DNA from: AP-15 sp963703665
Lineage (GTDB): Bacteria; Pseudomonadota; Alphaproteobacteria; ATCC43930; CGMCC-115725
DNA length: 64,000 nt
Reading direction: 5' to 3'
Assembly: GCA_963703665.1 (NCBI GenBank)
Contig: CAVPFB010000004.1
Span: 744,001 to 808,000 of the forward strand
The number at the start of each line of letters is the position of its first letter. The stretch's first letter is position 1. The translations under genes and the position numbers were made by a program. The notes beneath the pieces were generated by a model that made no database searches, was not told where the DNA came from, and was given only the letters and a program-made list of their open reading frames with translations. Positions 63,677 to 64,000 of this stretch are shown here, one piece after another.

Positions 63677-63958
63677 ATGACAGCGTATCCGCCGGGCCGT
63701 GCAGGTGCTGCAGCCAAGGAAGAAATCTTGCGCCGCGACCAGGAGTATGCCGAACAGCAGGAGGAAAGCCGCCGAAAGTTTGAGCTTAGGCTGGCAACGA
63801 CGGCCAGAACTTCCGCACGAGCCGCCGCCATCGCCGCGTTTTTCAGTGCCATCAGCGCCTTAGCGGGCGCTTACCAAGCCCACAGCGTGTACGAAACCAC
63901 GCAGTTGCCGACGGCTGACCAAGCCACCCCTTCAATCCCACCGGCCACGTCCCATTGA
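63677..63958 (+). CDS. Small membrane protein with coiled coil, unknown
   Basis: The 93-residue frame starts MTAYPPGRAGAAAKEEILRR. A charged helical stretch (DQEYAEQQEESRRKFELRLA) runs into a hydrophobic segment (AAIAAFFSAISALAGAYQAH). A coiled coil plus one transmembrane helix is plausible. Similar small proteins are often found next to mobile-element scars. No family recognised; the start is unsupported by a ribosome site. Confidence 0.42.
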   Translation: MTAYPPGRAGAAAKEEILRRDQEYAEQQEESRRKFELRLATTARTSARAAAIAAFFSAISALAGAYQAHSVYETTQLPTADQATPSIPPATSH

Positions 63959-64000
63959 GTGCACAAAGTATGGGAGCCAAGACCGACACGGGCGCAGTTC

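Overview
The window is GC-rich DNA (roughly two thirds G+C in most genes) from a free-living alphaproteobacterium. The evidence for that placement is an ATP synthase zeta inhibitor subunit (DUF1476), an LdtR-type MarR regulator, a LovK/LovR-like HWE kinase and receiver pair, a purS-purQ-purL-bolA-grxD block, a glyQ-glyS-ppdK block, and many GTGA start/stop overlaps. A Rhodospirillales-type soil organism is a guess. No rRNA, CRISPR array or complete insertion sequence was found. One tRNA, tRNA-Pro(CGG), lies at 57.1 kb.

Layout. 1-5 kb: the end of an EamA transporter, an internally shortened VOC protein, a frameshifted MscS channel, an M20 peptidase and a zinc alcohol dehydrogenase. 5.3-7 kb: an orphan ParD-like protein, a PAS/LOV-HWE histidine kinase and a one-domain receiver. 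7.5-12.6 kb: a DUF5681 remnant, DUF29, a PuuE-like deacetylase, RlpA, an LVIVD-type propeller and a cupin. 12.7-17.5 kb: a PEP-mutase/isocitrate-lyase-family enzyme, an RluA-type pseudouridine synthase, a GNAT, PurB, a TauD-type dioxygenase and the ATPase zeta subunit. 17.6-22.8 kb: a TANGO2/NRDE protein and the purine block, interrupted by two small low-GC genes. 22.8-29.4 kb: catabolic and hydrolytic enzymes. 29.5-31.8 kb: a low-GC patch with a broken cupin, a small membrane protein and a DUF4145 protein. 32-40.6 kb: CmcJ-like, DOPA-dioxygenase, patatin, DUF4142, GIN-domain, MetX-like and tannase genes, then a ParDE pair. 40.7-46.4 kb: a tightly coupled glycan (probably LPS core) cluster of GT9, GT2, two more glycosyltransferases and a glutamine-dependent asparagine synthetase. 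46.5-57.2 kb: YgfZ, PpdK, GlyS/GlyQ, an SppA-type protease, a TrmN6-like methyltransferase, DUF2007, a polyprenyl synthase and tRNA-Pro. 57.2-64 kb: an alpha/beta hydrolase with an LLM flavin enzyme, a TIGR01244 phosphatase-like protein, LdtR, a 3-hydroxyisobutyrate-dehydrogenase-like enzyme, an atypical SDR and a resolvase scar.

The most striking signal is a set of dispersed palindromic elements. One (51485-51585) sits in frame inside glyS, as Rickettsia palindromic elements do. It adds about 35-45 residues to an essential tRNA synthetase, close to a change of base composition within the gene. A second, unrelated palindrome (44563-44656) supplies the C-terminus of a GT2 glycosyltransferase. 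A third forms the start region of the RluA gene, and a fourth is intergenic.

The second theme is broken frames. At least ten recognisable genes carry one-base indels, often at G/C runs, including ppdK and a +1/-1 pair in the asparagine synthetase. This looks more like consensus error than wholesale decay, so the 'broken' calls should be read with that in mind.
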